From Porticoccaceae bacterium UBA4026 (GTDB lineage Bacteria; Pseudomonadota; Gammaproteobacteria; Pseudomonadales; Porticoccaceae): DNA of 33,189 nucleotides. Below the pieces are notes generated by a model. That model had not been told where the DNA came from, did no database searches, and was given only the letters and a program-made list of their open reading frames with translations. The DNA lies in assembly GCA_002382445.1 (NCBI GenBank), contig DGAQ01000057.1, positions 1-33,189 on the forward strand, given 5' to 3'. Below are positions 31,507 to 33,189 of the stretch, in pieces. Numbering within the stretch: the stretch's first letter is position 1; every line of letters starts with the position of its first letter. The translations under genes were made by a program, and so were the position numbers.

Positions 31507-31911
31507 TTAGTCTTTATCTTTAGTTGCAAGTACCAGTAGCCCAGCGGCTATGGCTAAATTTTTAACGAAATTTTGTATCTCATGAGCTTGAGAGGCTTCC
31601 CCCGTAAGGGCCCAAAAGTTATGAATATAAATATTGATAATAATGGTCAGACCAAAGAGCAGCAAAGCCGACAGCCTTAGGTTTTTACCCATCATTAAAA
31701 AGAGTCCCGCGCCCACTTGAATCACGATAGTTAGAGGTAGTAAAAAATCGCTAAATGGTACGCCTTTGCTGATCATTAGTTCTAGGGTTTCGGCGTAACT
31801 GGCGACCTTAGATAATCCAGGACCGATAAAATAGAGCCCAAGTAAGCTGCGCCCAACGATAAAATATATATTGTCGTATTTTTTTAGCCATTCCATTTTT
31901 AACCGTTCCAT
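31507..31911 (-). CDS. DoxX-family membrane protein
   Basis: The 134-residue product has four hydrophobic segments. The first contains YFIVGRSLLGLYFIGPGLSKV, the conserved N-terminal pattern of DoxX/DoxD-like proteins, and later helices include VIQVGAGLFLMMGKNLRLSA. Function of bacterial DoxX members is mostly unknown; some join redox or membrane-damage responses. The first ATG is kept because GAGGGA lies seven bases upstream. It is 32 bases downstream of the esterase gene, probably in the same transcript. Confidence 0.82.
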   Translation of the reverse strand: MERLKMEWLKKYDNIYFIVGRSLLGLYFIGPGLSKVASYAETLELMISKGVPFSDFLLPLTIVIQVGAGLFLMMGKNLRLSALLLFGLTIIINIYIHNFWALTGEASQAHEIQNFVKNLAIAAGLLVLATKDKD

Positions 31912-31943
31912 TTTTATATCCCTCTACAAGTTAAAATTCCAAT

Positions 31944-33014
31944 CTAAACATGACGTTTTAAAAATGCCTCTATCTCTGCAAAGGCCTCCGTCGCTGCGGG
32001 TAATTCTGGATAGAACATTTGCCAAACATGGGGCATATCGGGCCAGAGTTGGAGTGTTGCATCTGATCCGGCAACTGCCGCCTTGTTTACATAACGTCGA
32101 GCGTCATCTCTTAAAATTTCTATCTCGCTGGCCTGTATCAACAGCGGAGCAAGACCACTTAGATTACCTAGTAGGGGCGAAATTACAGGGTCGAGGGGGT
32201 TGTGTTTGGCCACAAAGTAACCACCCACGACCATCAGCCAGCGCGGCAGTTTGGACAGTCTTTTGGCCAACGGCTTAAGCATAACGTCGGAATGCAGGTT
32301 TGATTTGATACTGGGATTTACCATCCGCATGTCGGTCACTGGTGACAGTGCGACGGCGGCATTCGGTTGGCGGCGTTGCGTGTCGCCTACCCAAGCTAGT
32401 AGTGACAGAGTTAGGTTGCCCCCGGCTGAGTCGCCGGCCACATATATCGATGTAGCTTTTGATGGTCCGTCTACACCGTTGCCCAACAGCCAGTCATAAG
32501 CGATGCGGCAGTCTTCTACACATTCCATTCTCTTGTGCTCTGGCATTAAGCGATAGTCTATTGCTAATACTGCGCTATTGCTGATTTCTGAGAGTTTACT
32601 GGTAATCACTCGATGGCTTGTGGGACTGCCCGCTATAAAAGCGCCACCGTGAATATACAAAAGGCGGCGGTTGGTGTCAGCGCCTGGCGCTATAACCCAT
32701 TCAGCAGGCACTCCGTCTGCGTCAGTTTGTGTGCAGGCGCTAACGATGGGTATATGGCTTCGAAACTCATCCATGACCTTGCGAAGGTATTTTGTTCGCT
32801 GTTTCCAAGGCATAACTTCTGATAGGCCAGAGCTACCCTTAAGTTGACTGTAAATAGCCTCTAGCGCCATGGTATTGGCGGACCGAGTTTCCAAGTCTTT
32901 AAACGCAAAAACCTTCCCAGAGGGAAGGTCATATTGCGCAAGCTTATCTTTTTGTAGCCACAGACCGCCCATAACAATAACAATGGTGGTGACCGCTATA
33001 ATGACTAGTGTCAT
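31944..33014 (-). CDS. Hormone-sensitive-lipase-family esterase, membrane-anchored
   Basis: The 356-residue alpha/beta hydrolase has the HSL oxyanion motif YIHGGAF (His122) and nucleophile GDSAGGN with Ser196; His329 lies in MPHVWQMF. At the triad acid the usual Asp of the E-x-D-x-L-x-D pattern is Glu (ASEIEILRDD, about residue 299), which is conservative but unusual. An N-terminal hydrophobic stretch (residues 1-20, IIAVTTIVIVMGGLW) with no cleavage motif predicts a signal anchor. It begins two bases after the stop of the acyl-CoA dehydrogenase encoded upstream. It probably releases acyl groups or acts on a short-chain ester. Confidence 0.88.
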   Translation of the reverse strand: MTLVIIAVTTIVIVMGGLWLQKDKLAQYDLPSGKVFAFKDLETRSANTMALEAIYSQLKGSSGLSEVMPWKQRTKYLRKVMDEFRSHIPIVSACTQTDADGVPAEWVIAPGADTNRRLLYIHGGAFIAGSPTSHRVITSKLSEISNSAVLAIDYRLMPEHKRMECVEDCRIAYDWLLGNGVDGPSKATSIYVAGDSAGGNLTLSLLAWVGDTQRRQPNAAVALSPVTDMRMVNPSIKSNLHSDVMLKPLAKRLSKLPRWLMVVGGYFVAKHNPLDPVISPLLGNLSGLAPLLIQASEIEILRDDARRYVNKAAVAGSDATLQLWPDMPHVWQMFYPELPAATEAFAEIEAFLKRHV

Positions 33015-33016
33015 GC

Positions 33017-33189
33017 TTAGACTGAGTAGCTTAACTGATTAAACTTCTTTTGATGAAAGTCACCATCGCCAAACGTCGTATTAATCATCATTAGCCGCTT
33101 GACATAGTGGCCAATATTAAGCTCGTCGGTCATACCAATGCCGCCGTGCAACTGAATAGCTTCTTCGCCGATGGTTTTACCATAACGAG
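33017..33189 (-). CDS. Acyl-CoA dehydrogenase (partial, C-terminal 57 residues)
   Basis: On the minus strand the window edge opens into RYGKTIGEEAIQLHGGIGMT followed by DELNIGHYVKRLMMI, ending at TAA 33019-33017. This is the C-terminal helical domain of an acyl-CoA dehydrogenase, with the IQLHGGIGMT motif that contacts FAD of the partner subunit. The rest of the gene lies to the right. It is followed at once by the HSL-type esterase gene, so they form one operon. Confidence 0.93.
   Translation of the reverse strand, partial: RYGKTIGEEAIQLHGGIGMTDELNIGHYVKRLMMINTTFGDGDFHQKKFNQLSYSV

Noticed and set aside
31871..32278. 135-codon plus-strand reading frame
   Set aside because: Overlaps the DoxX start and the HSL esterase on the opposite strand, and has no domain features.

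Overview
The window looks like a chromosomal piece of a free-living, probably marine gammaproteobacterium. The left third keeps the classical gammaproteobacterial block rpsB-tsf-pyrH-frr-(uppS)-cdsA-dxr, divergent from map-glnD-dapC-...-dapD. That second order, and the long (about 340 aa) form of DapD, resemble Pseudomonas and the Cellvibrionales-type marine lineages. The remainder is rich in acyl-CoA dehydrogenases, thiolases, short-chain dehydrogenases and MaoC hydratases, as in lipid- or steroid-degrading marine members of that group. The lineage is an inference from gene order and protein flavour, not a database result. Base composition is moderate and I saw no compositional break that would mark a recent island. 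There is no rRNA, tRNA, IS element, phage gene or CRISPR array.

Layout. (1) 1-4674, minus strand: dxr (partial), cdsA, a decayed uppS fragment, frr, pyrH, tsf and rpsB, driven from an rpsB promoter near 4829-4837 whose transcript begins with a terminator-like hairpin. (2) 5012-11895, plus strand: map, glnD, dapC, nth, yffB-like and dapD, covering N-terminal methionine removal, nitrogen sensing, lysine/diaminopimelate synthesis and base excision repair. (3) 11954-14732: a divergent pair, a high-molecular-weight FabG and a FadI-like thiolase. (4) 14733-15731: about 1 kb without an intact gene, holding an M1-peptidase-like relic, an unidentified decayed frame, and two hairpins ending in an orphan terminator. 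(5) 15732-21559: an MDR oxidoreductase, an alpha/beta hydrolase, the last 52 codons of a decayed acyl-CoA synthetase, an SdsA-type alkylsulfatase lipoprotein, a Crp/Fnr-like regulator and an SDR. (6) 21703-24351, minus strand: a MaoC hydratase / MFE-2-like hydroxyacyl dehydrogenase / thiolase operon, the last three steps of a beta-oxidation turn, with a clear promoter and terminator. (7) 24702-28241, minus strand: a POT peptide transporter and an ACE-like M2 peptidase lipoprotein as a two-gene operon. (8) 28437-33189: a PaaI-like thioesterase, two paired acyl-CoA dehydrogenases, a DoxX-like membrane protein, an HSL-family esterase and the end of a third acyl-CoA dehydrogenase.

The genes on the right fit one metabolic theme. 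Esterases, the alkylsulfatase and (formerly) an acyl-CoA synthetase would release and activate acyl chains. Paired acyl-CoA dehydrogenases would oxidise them, MaoC plus SDR would hydrate and oxidise again, and thiolases would cleave. The least expected observations are three gene relics (uppS, an M1 peptidase, an acyl-CoA synthetase) and a 17-bp motif, TTGGYACCTAATYGAAA, shared by the upstream regions of the FadI-like thiolase and the acyl-CoA dehydrogenase pair 15.5 kb apart. The ACE-like peptidase also carries an inner-membrane retention signature beside its presumed transporter partner.
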